Shown piece after piece: positions 17,209-25,974 of a stretch of DNA of 64,000 bases. The DNA is from Planctomycetota bacterium. Lineage in GTDB: Bacteria; Planctomycetota; UBA8742; UBA2392. A program made the translations under genes and the position numbers. The stretch spans positions 124,001-188,000 of the forward strand of contig JAJVIO010000008.1 of assembly GCA_022071975.1 (NCBI GenBank). Direction: 5' to 3'. Every line of letters starts with the position of its first letter. Positions within the stretch are counted from its first letter, which is position 1. A model generated the notes under the pieces. That model was not told where the DNA came from. It searched no databases and saw nothing but the letters and a program-made list of their open reading frames with translations.

Positions 17209-18369
17209 ATGCAGGACAGCGCAGACATCGTGGTGGTAGGCGGCGGTTGTATCGGCGTATCGGTGGCGTACCACCTGGCGAAGCGCGGCGCGGGCAAGGT
17301 GCTGCTGCTTGAGCGCGACCAGTTCCTGGGCCAGGAGAGTACCGGCAAGTGCGCGGGCGGCATCCGCGCGCAGTTCAGCACCGAGGTCAACACGCGATTG
17401 AGCCTGCTCTCGATCAAGGCCTTCGAGAACTGGCAGCAGGAGATCGGCGAGCCGCTGCAGTACTGGCAGTGGGGCTACTGCTTCCTGCTGACCAGCGACG
17501 AGCTGGTCGCGAACTTCAAGAAGTCGTTCAAGATGTGGAAGCGCCTGGGCATGGAGCCCGAGTGGTGGTCGCCCGAGGAAGTCGCCAGGCGCCTGCCCTA
17601 CATCAACATGGAAGGCGTGCAGGGCGCGACATTCCACCAGCGCGACGGCTTCGGCGACCCCAGCGACATCACCCAGGGCTTCGCCAAGGCCGCGCGTCGT
17701 CACGGCGCGGTGATCGAGAACAACGTGGAGGTCACGGGCATCAGGCTGGATTCGCTGGGCCGCCAGGTGGTGGGCGTGGAGACGAACCGCGGCGAGGTGC
17801 GCTGCGGCAAGCTGGTGCTGTGCACGGGCGCCTGGACCCGCAAGGTAGCGGCCATGGCGGGCATCGACGTGCCGATCGAGCCGATCCGCCGGCAGATCAT
17901 CGTGACGGACAAGTTCGACAAGATCGCCGACCCGTTCCCCATGACTGTTGACCTGTCAACAACGCTGTACTTCCACCGCGAGTCGGGCGGGGTGCTGATC
18001 GGCATGAGCGACCACAGCGAATCGGCCGGCTTCAACGACAGTTTCAACGAGGAGTTCGGCGAGCAGATGCTGATGACCGCCATGGAGCGCGCGCCGGTGC
18101 TGGAGAACGCCGTGCCCAAGCACAAGTGGGCCGGCCTGTACGAGGTCACGCCCGACCACCACCCGGTGATCGACAGGCTCGGACACCTCGACGGCGCGTA
18201 CGTCTGCGCGGGCTTTTCAGGCCACGGGCTGATGCACGCCCCGGCCGCGGGAATAGTGACGGCGGAGCTGATGCTGGAGGGCAAGGCCAGCAGCGTGGAC
18301 ATCACGGCGCTGGAGCTGGAAAGGTTCAGCGATCCCAGCCGCCTGCACGACGAAGCCAACGTGATATGA
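17209..18369 (+). CDS. FAD-dependent oxidoreductase (DAO / sarcosine oxidase beta-like)
   Basis: The start is taken at the ATG at 17209, because the upstream part of the track ORF is repeat DNA. 386 residues. The N-terminal dinucleotide fold is IVVVGGGCIGVSVAYHLAKRG, followed by the Glu of LLLERD. GKCAGGIRAQF is typical of the family's flavin-covering segment, and CAGFSGHGLMHAPAAG is the conserved C-terminal FAD loop. It probably oxidises an N-methyl or imino/amino acid; the substrate is unknown. Its stop overlaps the next start (ATGA). Confidence 0.88.
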   Translation: MQDSADIVVVGGGCIGVSVAYHLAKRGAGKVLLLERDQFLGQESTGKCAGGIRAQFSTEVNTRLSLLSIKAFENWQQEIGEPLQYWQWGYCFLLTSDELVANFKKSFKMWKRLGMEPEWWSPEEVARRLPYINMEGVQGATFHQRDGFGDPSDITQGFAKAARRHGAVIENNVEVTGIRLDSLGRQVVGVETNRGEVRCGKLVLCTGAWTRKVAAMAGIDVPIEPIRRQIIVTDKFDKIADPFPMTVDLSTTLYFHRESGGVLIGMSDHSESAGFNDSFNEEFGEQMLMTAMERAPVLENAVPKHKWAGLYEVTPDHHPVIDRLGHLDGAYVCAGFSGHGLMHAPAAGIVTAELMLEGKASSVDITALELERFSDPSRLHDEANVI

Positions 18370-18737
18370 GCGGGCTGCACGTAACGCTGATCCCCTGTCG
18401 TTCCGTGCGCGTCCGCGCAGGCTTGATGACGATATCAGGTGTGTCCAGCCTGATCATGACGGACGGGGCGCTGCCATTCATCGCGCCTCGTGTCGCCGTC
18501 TATGTTCGACTGTCCGGCATGCGAGTCAAAGGATTGCTTCGATTCACATTCATCTCACCGAACGGTGTGCAGATCGACGAGCAGTATCAGGAGGTGCCTC
18601 CGTTTGACGTCGCCGGTGTAGCTGAGACTTGGTTTGATGCTCGTTGGCTGGAGTTGAAAGTCGCCGGACTGTATAGTCTGAAGCTGGAGTTGGATGGCAA
18701 GGTGGTTCAGACTGCGCAAGTGATGGTGACTGAATGA
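18366..18737 (+). CDS. Small beta-sandwich protein, DUF6941-like
   Basis: The ATG at 18366 overlaps the stop of the FAD enzyme; the track start at 18126 is a shadow. 123 residues of strand-rich sequence (VRAGLMTISGVSSLIM, VYVRLSGMRVKGLLRFTF, YSLKLELDGKVVQTAQVMV). The pattern resembles DUF6941-type proteins from memory, with low certainty. It has no signal peptide. It is translationally coupled on both sides. Its codon use looks less GC3-biased than the FAD gene. Confidence 0.55.
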   Translation: MSGLHVTLIPCRSVRVRAGLMTISGVSSLIMTDGALPFIAPRVAVYVRLSGMRVKGLLRFTFISPNGVQIDEQYQEVPPFDVAGVAETWFDARWLELKVAGLYSLKLELDGKVVQTAQVMVTE

Positions 18738-18895
18738 AACGCCCCGAAGGACCAGGTTGGCGCAAGAAGTGGGCTTACCACATCGTGCGCGACGAGAAGG
18801 GGCGGGCTGTCACCAAGCGCGTAGTTTCCTGGGAGCGCAGGCCGGAGTGGATCGCCGAAGACGAGGCGAAAACGAAGCGCCGAAGGGCATCCTGA
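18734..18895 (+). CDS. Small basic protein (53 aa), too short for the ORF track
   Basis: The ATG at 18734 overlaps the previous stop by ATGA. The product begins MKRPEGPGWRKKWAYHI and ends KTKRRRAS, rich in Lys, Arg and Trp. No family is recognised. The overlapping start and the terminator 27 bp downstream support its being the last gene of a three-gene unit. Confidence 0.5.
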   Translation: MKRPEGPGWRKKWAYHIVRDEKGRAVTKRVVSWERRPEWIAEDEAKTKRRRAS

Positions 18896-18921
18896 GCGCA
18901 CAACCAGCACTAACCAATCAT

Positions 18922-18946
18922 CCCCGCCCTTGAGGCGGGGTTTCTT
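18922..18946 (+). terminator. Rho-independent terminator
   Basis: CCCCGCC-CTTGA-GGCGGGG followed by TTTCTT. It closes the FAD-oxidoreductase transcription unit and lies just upstream of the DUF486 gene. Confidence 0.85.
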
Positions 18947-18961
18947 GTGGGCTTCTACCCT

Positions 18962-19324
18962 ATGGACAAGCTCTACACGCCGTTGCTGCTGATCGGCAGC
19001 AACCTGTTCATGACCTATGCCTGGTACGGGCACCTCAAGGACCAGAAGACCTCCATGCTCTGGCTGGCCATCCTGATCAGCTGGGGCGTGGCTTTCTTCG
19101 AGTACTGCCTGCAGGTGCCGGCCAACCGCATCGGCATGAAGGTCGGTTACAGCCTCGGCCAGCTCAAGGTGATGCAGGAGGTGATCACCATGGCCGTGTT
19201 CGCCGCCTTCGCCATTCTTTATATGAAGGTGCCCCTGAAGCTGGATTACCTGTGGGCCGGCCTGTGCCTGGTGGCCGCGGCGTTCTTCATGTTCCGGGGT
19301 GGGATAAACCCGGTAAATTCGTGA
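18962..19324 (+). CDS. DUF486 (DMT-like) small membrane protein
   Basis: The start is at the ATG at 18962; the track start at 18947 is a GTG inside the terminator tail. 120 residues with four hydrophobic helices. LLLIGSNLFMTYAWYGHLK, AFFEYCLQVPANRIG and LGQLKVMQEVITM match the DUF486 family from memory. The family belongs to the drug/metabolite transporter fold; its substrate is unknown. Confidence 0.85.
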   Translation: MDKLYTPLLLIGSNLFMTYAWYGHLKDQKTSMLWLAILISWGVAFFEYCLQVPANRIGMKVGYSLGQLKVMQEVITMAVFAAFAILYMKVPLKLDYLWAGLCLVAAAFFMFRGGINPVNS

Positions 19325-19387
19325 AAGCAGCGCGCGCGAAGCCATAATAACCGGGCGTCGCTCACAACCTCCTTTCTGGAGGCACAC

Positions 19388-20347
19388 ATGAAAGCCGCAT
19401 ACGCCGCGCTGGCGCTGCTGGTGCTGTTCCTTGCCGGATGTGATACCGAGAAGCCCGAGAACGGGCCGGCCTCAGAGGGCGGGCACGCGATCTCCAGCGT
19501 CGCGTTCGACGACCTGGAAGACTCCGCCCGCAACCGCGACGTGCCCACCACAGTCTATTACCCCAGCGACGAGCCCGGGCCCTTTCCGGTGGTGGTGCTG
19601 TCCCATGGCCTGGGCGGCGACCGCTCGCACTACACGTACCTTGATAAGCACCTGGCCCGCCACGGCTACGTGGTGATCGTGCCCGAGCACGTGGGCAGCA
19701 GCTCGCGTCTCGACGCATTCGAGCTGGCAGCAGCCCTGTACAGCGAGGCCGAAGCCCGCGACCGCGCGGCCGACGTCAGCTTTGTGCTGGACATGGCCGA
19801 AAGCTGGAACCTGAGCCACCCCGAGCTGACGGGTCGCTTTGACATGACCCGCGTCGGTGTCACCGGCCACAGCTACGGCGGCGCGACCGCCCACTTCATG
19901 GGCGGCGCCGAGGTTGACATGGACGACCACCATGAGGACCTGTCCGACCCGCGCGTGAAGGCCGTGGTGCCTATGGCGGCCGGCGACATCGGGCTGGCAA
20001 GCCCGTGGTTCGACGACACCAGCTTTGACCTCTATGACACGCCCTGCCTGCAGATCACAGGCACGGAGGACGGCTGGCTGGAAAAGAAGGCCAGCTACGA
20101 CGACATGCCCGACGGCGACAAGTACTTCGTGGCGTTGCGCAACGTGGAGCACCTCGACTTCACCAACGCCGACAACGACTTGAGCCGCAAGGCCCGAGCC
20201 AACCTGCTGATCTGCGCGCTGGCCACCGTGTTCTTCGACAAATACCTGAAGGGCGACGAACACGCCGCCGACAAGTACCTGAACGAGGAGTACATGGACA
20301 AGCAGTGCGACTGGCAGGTGCCGGACGTGATCTGGTACGAAAAGTAA
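19388..20347 (+). CDS. Alpha/beta-hydrolase lipoprotein (PAF-acetylhydrolase/dienelactone-hydrolase-like)
   Basis: 319 residues. The lipobox is LLVLFLAGC. The oxyanion segment is VVVLSHGLGGDRSHY, the nucleophile elbow GVTGHSYGGATA, and the probable acid/base residues lie in TGTEDGWL and NVEHLDF. The arrangement matches secreted PAF-AH/dienelactone-type esterases, tethered to an envelope membrane. It was probably transcribed separately from the DUF486 gene. The substrate is unknown. Confidence 0.82.
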   Translation: MKAAYAALALLVLFLAGCDTEKPENGPASEGGHAISSVAFDDLEDSARNRDVPTTVYYPSDEPGPFPVVVLSHGLGGDRSHYTYLDKHLARHGYVVIVPEHVGSSSRLDAFELAAALYSEAEARDRAADVSFVLDMAESWNLSHPELTGRFDMTRVGVTGHSYGGATAHFMGGAEVDMDDHHEDLSDPRVKAVVPMAAGDIGLASPWFDDTSFDLYDTPCLQITGTEDGWLEKKASYDDMPDGDKYFVALRNVEHLDFTNADNDLSRKARANLLICALATVFFDKYLKGDEHAADKYLNEEYMDKQCDWQVPDVIWYEK

Positions 20348-20362
20348 CGAGGGAATCGGGTG

Positions 20363-20384
20363 GGGACACGCGGCTGCGTGTCCC
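20363..20384. repeat. Palindromic repeat, family A, copy 3
   Basis: GGGACACGC-GGCT-GCGTGTCCC. It has the same arms as the 9.6-9.7 kb copies but a different loop. It touches the stop codon of the oxoamine synthase gene, as copy 1 touches the RAYT stop. Confidence 0.8.
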
Positions 20385-21568
20385 TACTTGAGCAGGCCGT
20401 ACTTCTTGCCCAGCTTCTCGAAGGCTTCGATCACGCGGGCGATGTCGCTTTCCGTGTGGATCGCCATGAAGCTGGCGCGCACGCCGCTCTGGCCCTGCGG
20501 CACGCCCGGGGTGATCACCGGATTTGTGTACACGCCCAGTTCAAGCAGGTCTTTCCAGAACTGGAAAGCCTCGATGTCTTCCCCCACCTTCACGTACACG
20601 ATGGGCGTCGGCTCGTCGTCAACCGGGTAGCCGATGCGCCGGAACTCGCCGCGCACCTGGCTGATCACCTTGCGCAGGTTGTTCAGGTGCTCCGGTTCGC
20701 TGCGGATCAGGTCCAGTGCGGTGCTGACGGCCGCCACGCTGCCGGGCGTCATGCTGGCCGCGAAAATCAGTTGGCGGGCGTGGTGCTTGACGTAGCTGAT
20801 CACGCGCTCTTCGCCTGCGATGAATCCGCCGAGGCCGGCGAACGACTTGCTGAAGGTGCCCATCACCACGTCGACTTCCTTGTCGAGACCGTAGTGCTCC
20901 GCGGTGCCGCGACCGGTGGGCCCGACCACGCCAACGCCGTGCGCGTCGTCGATGAAGATGCGCAGGCCGTACTTCTTCTTGAGTTCGACGAACTCGGGCA
21001 GGCGGCAGATGGTACCCTTCATGCTGAAGACGCCGTCGGTGACCAGCAGCTTGCCGGCTTCGGGCGGCGAATTCTCCAGCACGCGTGCCAGGTCTTCGAC
21101 GTCGTCGTGCTTGTACTTCTTGGTCTCCGCGAAGGTGAGCTGCGTGGCATCCATGATGCAGCTGTGGTTCTCACGGTCGCTGTAGATGATGTCGCGGCGC
21201 CCGGCCAGCACGCTGATGGCGCCCATGTTGGTGGTGTAGCCCGTGGTGAAGCACAGGGCCTTGGGCTTGTCCATGAAATCCGCGAGCTTCTCTTCCAGCT
21301 CGACGTGGATCACATAGGTACCATTGGCGTAGCGGCTGCCGCTGCAGGAGGTGCCGTACTCTTTGGTGGCCTTTACGGCCGCTTCCACCACCTTGGGGTG
21401 GCGTGTCAGGCCCAGGTAGTTGTTGGACCCGGCCATCACGACTTCACGCCCGTCGATCACGACGCGGGAGCCGTGGTTACCCTCAATCGTCTTGAAGAAG
21501 GGGTAAAGCCCCGCCGCCTGAACTTCAAGGTCGCGCGTGAATTCGAAGCACTTGGCGAAGACGTCCAC
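20384..21568 (-). CDS. Alpha-oxoamine synthase (KBL / serine palmitoyltransferase-like)
   Basis: 394 residues, a PLP fold-type I enzyme. The Lys motif is GTFSKSFAGLGGF; FIDDAHGVGVVG and TDGVFSMKG are family blocks. It joins an acyl-CoA to an amino acid with loss of CO2. The sequence SGSRYANGTYVIHVELE is closer to serine palmitoyltransferase-like members than to classic 2-amino-3-ketobutyrate ligase, but the residues that decide cannot be checked by eye. No bioF or tdh neighbour is present. Confidence 0.85.
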   Translation of the reverse strand: MDVFAKCFEFTRDLEVQAAGLYPFFKTIEGNHGSRVVIDGREVVMAGSNNYLGLTRHPKVVEAAVKATKEYGTSCSGSRYANGTYVIHVELEEKLADFMDKPKALCFTTGYTTNMGAISVLAGRRDIIYSDRENHSCIMDATQLTFAETKKYKHDDVEDLARVLENSPPEAGKLLVTDGVFSMKGTICRLPEFVELKKKYGLRIFIDDAHGVGVVGPTGRGTAEHYGLDKEVDVVMGTFSKSFAGLGGFIAGEERVISYVKHHARQLIFAASMTPGSVAAVSTALDLIRSEPEHLNNLRKVISQVRGEFRRIGYPVDDEPTPIVYVKVGEDIEAFQFWKDLLELGVYTNPVITPGVPQGQSGVRASFMAIHTESDIARVIEAFEKLGKKYGLLK

Positions 21569-21677
21569 TGAGTTCTTCCGACCTGTCCGGTGTTAAATGC
21601 CCAAAAAACACGGCTACCATGCCCGCGGAGGGCCGGAACAGACTAGTCCGTGCCCGTCATTAGTCAAGTTGACCGGT

Positions 21678-22841
21678 CTAGCCCCTGGCGGCCGCGACAA
21701 CTTTCTTTGCGGCGTCCGTCAGGTCCGTGGCCGACTGAATCTTGAGCCCGCTGGCGTCCAGCATCTTGCGGCCCTTCTCCACGTTGGTGCCCTCGAGGCG
21801 TACCACCACGGGTAGTTTCAAGCCGACTTCCTTGGCCGCCGCGATCACGCCCTCGGCGATCACGTCGCACTTCATGATGCCGCCGAAAATGTTTACCAGT
21901 ACCGCCTTCACGTTCTTGTCGCTGAGGATCAGCTTGAAGGCCGCGGTCACGCGCTCGGTGCTGGCGCCGCCGCCCACGTCCAGGAAGTTGGCGGGCTCGC
22001 CCCCGTGCAGCTTGATGATGTCCATGGTGGACATCGCGAGGCCCGCTCCGTTCACCATGCAGCCGATGTTGCCCTCGAGCTTGATGTAGCTCAGGTCGTA
22101 CTTCTTGGCCTCGGTTTCTTCAGCTACTTCCTCTGTGATGTCACGGTAGCTCTCGATGGCCTGGTGGCGGTAAAGCGCGTTGTCGTCGAAGGTCATCTTG
22201 GCGTCCAGCGCGAGCACCTGGCCGTCCTTGGTGGTGACCAGCGGGTTGATCTCGACCAGCGTGGCGTCTTCCTCCACGAAGCACTTCGCGACGCCGAGGA
22301 TCAGCGAGGCGGCCTTGTTCACCAGCTCCTGCGGGATGCCGATCGCCAGCGCGAGGCGCCGCGCCTGGAAGCCGTGCATGCCCTCGGCCGGGTCGAAGAA
22401 CTCTTTCTTGATCTTGCCCGGGGTCTTGGCGGCGACTTCTTCGATGTCCATGCCGCCTTCGTAGCTGCCCATTACGCAGACAGTGGCAGTTTCGCGGTCA
22501 AGGACCGCGGCCAGGTAGTACTCGTGATCGATCAGGCAGCCGGCTTCCACCAGCAGCTGGTTGACTTTTTTCCCTTCGGGGCCGGTCTGGTGCGTCACGA
22601 GCTGCATGCCGAGGATCTTTTCGGCATGGCTGCGGACCTCTTCAATGCTCTTGGCCAGCTTGACGCCGCCGCCCTTACCGCGGCCGCCGGCATGAATCTG
22701 CGCCTTGACCACCCACACGCTGCCGCCGATGTCGCGCGCGACGTTGACCGCTTCTTCCACACTGTAGGCAACGCGGCCCTTCAACAGCGGCGTGTTGTAG
22801 CGGCGAAGCACTTCCTTGGCCTGGTATTCGTGAATCTTCAT
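21678..22841 (-). CDS. sucC: Succinyl-CoA ligase (ADP-forming) beta subunit
   Basis: The start is set at the ATG at 22841 ([15 protein letters not shown]), giving 387 residues, the standard length. An ATP-grasp domain includes [26 protein letters not shown]-type sequence ([18 protein letters not shown]) lies in the CoA-ligase domain. It makes ATP from succinyl-CoA in the TCA cycle. The alpha-subunit gene sucD, normally next to it, is not in the window. Confidence 0.95.
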   Translation of the reverse strand: MKIHEYQAKEVLRRYNTPLLKGRVAYSVEEAVNVARDIGGSVWVVKAQIHAGGRGKGGGVKLAKSIEEVRSHAEKILGMQLVTHQTGPEGKKVNQLLVEAGCLIDHEYYLAAVLDRETATVCVMGSYEGGMDIEEVAAKTPGKIKKEFFDPAEGMHGFQARRLALAIGIPQELVNKAASLILGVAKCFVEEDATLVEINPLVTTKDGQVLALDAKMTFDDNALYRHQAIESYRDITEEVAEETEAKKYDLSYIKLEGNIGCMVNGAGLAMSTMDIIKLHGGEPANFLDVGGGASTERVTAAFKLILSDKNVKAVLVNIFGGIMKCDVIAEGVIAAAKEVGLKLPVVVRLEGTNVEKGRKMLDASGLKIQSATDLTDAAKKVVAAARG

Positions 22842-22918
22842 CTTATGCGTCTCCCCGAATGCGGCGGCATTGTGCGGATGGGTCACCCGGGGCGCAAGGC
22901 GCAAACAGAACTGCTTTT

Positions 22919-23440
22919 TCAGCGGCCCTTGCTGTGCTTCTTCACCGCGCCCTTCAACTCGTGGGCTTTCTTTTGCAGGCGCACGGCCACGCTTTCCGGC
23001 ACGAATCGCGAGATGTCGCCGTCCAGCGCCGCTGCCTCCCGGATCAGGCGTGAGGATATGAAGCTCTCTTCAAGGCTGGCGCACACGAACACCGTTTCGA
23101 CCTCAGGCGCAAAGGTGCGGTTGGCGTAGGCCATCTGCACTTCGTTTTCGTAGTCGCTGAAGGTGCGCAGGCCGCGCAGGATGACCTTGCCGCCCAGGCT
23201 GCGCACGTAATCAACCACCATGCCGGTGAAGCTTTCGACTTTCACGTTCGGCAGGTCCGCTGTGGTTTCGCGCAGCATCTCCAGGCGTTCGTCCAGGCTG
23301 AACAGCGGCTCTTTGGCTATGTTGACGGCGCAGGCCACCACCAGCTGCTCGAACAGCTGGCTGCCGCGCAGGATCACGTCCAGGTGCCCGTTGCTGACCG
23401 GGTCAAAGGTGCCGGGGTAGACGGCAAGGCGATGCGGCAT
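22919..23440 (-). CDS. coaD: Phosphopantetheine adenylyltransferase
   Basis: 173 residues. The nucleotidyltransferase motif is [15 protein letters not shown], with ILRGLR at the substrate site and [12 protein letters not shown] as the ISSTxxR-type motif. It adds AMP to 4'-phosphopantetheine in coenzyme A synthesis. A slight C-terminal basic extension (KKHSKGR) is present. It precedes sucC on the same strand with a 77-bp gap. Confidence 0.95.
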   Translation of the reverse strand: MPHRLAVYPGTFDPVSNGHLDVILRGSQLFEQLVVACAVNIAKEPLFSLDERLEMLRETTADLPNVKVESFTGMVVDYVRSLGGKVILRGLRTFSDYENEVQMAYANRTFAPEVETVFVCASLEESFISSRLIREAAALDGDISRFVPESVAVRLQKKAHELKGAVKKHSKGR

Positions 23441-23570
23441 GGTTGCCCCCGTGGGTTCGGGGCTTCAAGTTAGCAATCCGGCCGGGCGGGAACAGACCCG
23501 CACGGTGTGGCGTTTGACGCATGACCAAATCTAAGCTGGGAACGGGCGGACCGGGCATACGGGAGATGGC

Positions 23571-24044
23571 ATGGGATCACTGTTCGAACTGAGCACAAGA
23601 ACGCTCGAAGGGGAACCGGCGGACCTCGCCCAGTATCGGGGCAAAGTCTGCCTGGTGGTGAACGTCGCCAGTGCCTGAGGGCTTACGCCCCACTACTCCG
23701 GTCTGGAGTCGCTTCACCGTGAGCTTGCGCCGCGCGGGTTCAGCGTGCTGGGGTTTCCCTGCAACCAGTTCGGCGCGCAGGAGCCGGGCACGCCGGCCGA
23801 AATCCGAGAATTCTGCACCAGCAGGTTTGGTGTGACCTTCCCGCTGTTCGAGAAGCTGGACGTCAAAGGAAAGAACCAGCACGCCGTCTACCAGTTCCTC
23901 ACGGCCGAGCACGATGTGCCGGACTGGAACTTCACCAAGTACCTGGTGGGCAAGGACGGGCAGGTGATCAAGCGCTACCCGCCGCCCACCAAGCCCGACG
24001 ATTTGCAACTGCGCGGCGATATTGAAGAAGCTCTCAAGGCCTGA
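23571..24044 (+). CDS. Glutathione peroxidase, selenoprotein (in-frame TGA at codon 36)
   Basis: The track shows only the 3' part from 23745. Reading from the ATG at 23571 (GGGAG site upstream) gives 157 residues with one in-frame TGA (23676-23678), exactly where GPx proteins have catalytic Cys or Sec: VNVASA-U-GLTPHYSGL. Downstream FPCNQFGAQEPG supplies the Gln, and WNFTKYLV the Trp and Asn of the catalytic tetrad. A SECIS-like hairpin follows at 23695. It reduces hydroperoxides, probably with thioredoxin or glutathione. The last 11 bp overlap the convergent glycosylase gene. Confidence 0.85.
23695..23709 (+). promoter_or_regulatory. Bacterial SECIS-like hairpin
   Basis: ACTCC-GGTCT-GGAGT: a perfect 5-bp stem with a GGTCT loop, starting 16 nt after the in-frame TGA (loop at +22). 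A GGUCU apical loop close behind UGA is the SelB-binding hallmark known from E. coli fdhF. It lies within the coding sequence, as bacterial SECIS elements do. Confidence 0.75.
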
Positions 24045-24645
24045 GCCGCGAGCGCATGCTGACCCACTCGCTGTCCGCGTCTGCAAAGCGCAGGCGCGCG
24101 CGCACGTCCTTCGGCCTGGCGTAGTCGATGCCCACGCGCGGGCCCGCCAGCAGGCACCTGGCCGGCTCACCTTCCAGCAGCTCAAGCCCGCCCGGCGCGA
24201 ACAGCGGGTGGCCGGACCATTCTGTTGACAGGTCAAGGGCTTGCCCCAGCTTGCCCGGGCCCGTCAGCAGCACCGGCCCGGACTTGCCGCCGCGCCGCGC
24301 GCGCACCAGCGATTCACCCTCCACCGGCTCCGCGCTGCGGATCAGCACGGCCGTGCCCTCGCCGCGCCCGGTCACGACGTTCAGCATGTTGTGCAGGCCG
24401 TAGCACAGGTAGACGTAGCTGTGGCCGCCGTCGCCCCACATCGGCTCGTTGCGGGGTGTGCGGCCCATGCTGGTGTGGGCGGCGCTGTCGCCCGGGCCGC
24501 GGTAGGCCTCGACCTCGGTGATGCGCAGCACCACCGGCCCGCGCCGGATGTAACGGCCGACAAGGTCGCGCGCGACCTCGACCACATCGCGAAAGTACCA
24601 GTCCTGGGGCAGCAGCCCCGCGGCGAGCTTCATCGTGCCGGTCAC
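24034..24645 (-). CDS. DNA-3-methyladenine glycosylase (AAG/MPG family)
   Basis: 203 residues. ARDLVGRYIRR, ITEVEAYRGPGDSAAHTSMGRTPRN (the catalytic Glu lies in TEVEAY) and YVYLCYGLHNMLNVVT are family signatures, and GPGKLGQAL is the conserved C-terminal block. It excises alkylated purines in base-excision repair. An in-frame ATG at 24633 is an alternative start. It overlaps the upstream O-methyltransferase by ATGA and the GPx gene at its 3' end. Confidence 0.93.
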   Translation of the reverse strand: MTGTMKLAAGLLPQDWYFRDVVEVARDLVGRYIRRGPVVLRITEVEAYRGPGDSAAHTSMGRTPRNEPMWGDGGHSYVYLCYGLHNMLNVVTGRGEGTAVLIRSAEPVEGESLVRARRGGKSGPVLLTGPGKLGQALDLSTEWSGHPLFAPGGLELLEGEPARCLLAGPRVGIDYARPKDVRARLRFADADSEWVSMRSRLRP

Positions 24646-25295
24646 GCTTCCTTCACCCCCACCCAGCAGCCGTCGCCGATGCCGACCATTACCGCGTGCA
24701 CGTTCTTCCGCGCCGCCATGTAGTCGTTGAAGCGCCGCACGGCCGCCACGCCGGATTCGCTGGGGACTTCGTCAAACAGCTGCCCGAAGGCAAATGCGTT
24801 GTCGGCCATCACCAGGCCCCCCACCGGCAGGATGCGCAGACACTCGTCCAGATAGCGCGGGTAGTTCTCTTTGTCCGCATCGAGGAAGCAGGCGTCGGCG
24901 CTGCCGGTCTTGATGGTTTTCAGCAGGTCGGTGCCCGCGCCGCGCAGCACCTTGACCTTGTCGGCCACGTCGGATTTCGCGATCCACTGTTCGGCGAAGT
25001 CGGCGTGTTTCGGGTTCAGCTCGATGGTCCGAACCAGGCCCCCCGGCGGCAGCGCACGCGCCATGCAGATCGCGCTGTAGCCGGCCAGGGTGCCGACCTC
25101 AATTACTTGCTTCGCCCGGTGCAGCTTCAGCACCACCTGCATCAGGCTGGCCTGCGCCGGCGAGATCCAGATCTTGGGGATGCCCTCGGCTTCCGCCGCG
25201 TGCTTCAGTTCAGTCAGAAACGGGTCGTCTCCGCGGGTATGCTCCGAGATGTAGCGGTAGTGGCGGCGTGTGATGATTGCATCATCGTCGGACAT
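24642..25295 (-). CDS. Class I SAM-dependent O-methyltransferase (COMT-like)
   Basis: 217 residues. KQVIEVGTLAGYSAICMARAL is motif I of the SAM fold, RTIELNPKHADFA follows, and DACFLDADKENYPRYLDECLR is the metal-binding O-methyltransferase_3 signature. It probably methylates a catechol-like hydroxyl with Mg2+. The substrate is unknown. It is coupled (ATGA) to the downstream DNA glycosylase. Confidence 0.88.
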   Translation of the reverse strand: MSDDDAIITRRHYRYISEHTRGDDPFLTELKHAAEAEGIPKIWISPAQASLMQVVLKLHRAKQVIEVGTLAGYSAICMARALPPGGLVRTIELNPKHADFAEQWIAKSDVADKVKVLRGAGTDLLKTIKTGSADACFLDADKENYPRYLDECLRILPVGGLVMADNAFAFGQLFDEVPSESGVAAVRRFNDYMAARKNVHAVMVGIGDGCWVGVKEA

Positions 25296-25387
25296 GGGGT
25301 TTCCTTGGTCGGTTCTTACGTCAGGATTTGTGCATGACTATACCTGTTCGGCGCGTTTTGAGTGCGACCAGTTTAAGGAGTGCGACC

Positions 25388-25669
25388 GTGGCGATTACAC
25401 CAGAACAAGTGACACCGGGCGACGAGTACAAGTTCCTGATAGTGCTGGGTATCCGGGACCTGGACGGTTTTTATGAGGGGCGCGCGAAAAGCGTCGCGCA
25501 CCACGAAGGGCGCACGTTCCTCGCATTCGAAAACGTGTGCTCGATCCATTACCCGGGCTACGCCAACCGTACGCACAGCCACCCGCAGGGTATGGCGGAA
25601 GACCTGATGAACAGCCTGATTGACGCACGTTGCATCAAGGCCATTGCGCGCCATACGCTGGCCGGGTAG
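25388..25669 (+). CDS. Hypothetical small protein, GTG start
   Basis: A GTG at 25388 is preceded by AAGGAG at 7-nt spacing, better supported than the ATG at 25334 or the track start. 93 residues, with a strand-rich start (YKFLIVLGIRDLDGFYEGRAK) and a His-rich C-terminal half (PGYANRTHSHPQGMAEDLM). No family is recognised. It is divergent from the O-methyltransferase and upstream of the DUF2277 gene. Confidence 0.5.
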   Translation: MAITPEQVTPGDEYKFLIVLGIRDLDGFYEGRAKSVAHHEGRTFLAFENVCSIHYPGYANRTHSHPQGMAEDLMNSLIDARCIKAIARHTLAG

Positions 25670-25701
25670 CGGCCGTCAGCGGCCCAGAAAGGCAGACCGG
25701 G

Positions 25702-25974
25702 ATGTGCCGCAACATACGAACGCTTTACAACTTCGAGCCGCCAGCGACCGAGGAGGAAATCCAGGCCGCGGCCCTGCAGTTCGTGCGCAAGCTGAGCGGC
25801 TTCAACAAGCCCAGCCAGGCCAACGCGGCCGCCTTTGAACAGGGCGTGCGGGAAGTCGCGCAGGCCGCCCGCAGGCTGATGGCTTCTCTGACCACCAGTG
25901 CCGAACCCCGTAATCGAGAAGTGGAAGCGGCCAAGGCCAAAGAGCGCGGCCGCAAGCGCTTCGGCCGGACGTAA
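25702..25974 (+). CDS. DUF2277 family protein
   Basis: The ATG at 25702 gives 90 residues. The opening MCRNIRTLYNFEPPATEEEI and RKLSGFNKPSQANAAAF match DUF2277 closely from memory. Function is unknown. The stop codon lies within the first copy of the 79-bp direct repeat. Confidence 0.85.
   Translation: MCRNIRTLYNFEPPATEEEIQAAALQFVRKLSGFNKPSQANAAAFEQGVREVAQAARRLMASLTTSAEPRNREVEAAKAKERGRKRFGRT

Noticed and set aside
16176-17417. A 413-residue minus-strand ORF
   Set aside because: Antisense to the PHP phosphoesterase and the start of the FAD oxidoreductase.
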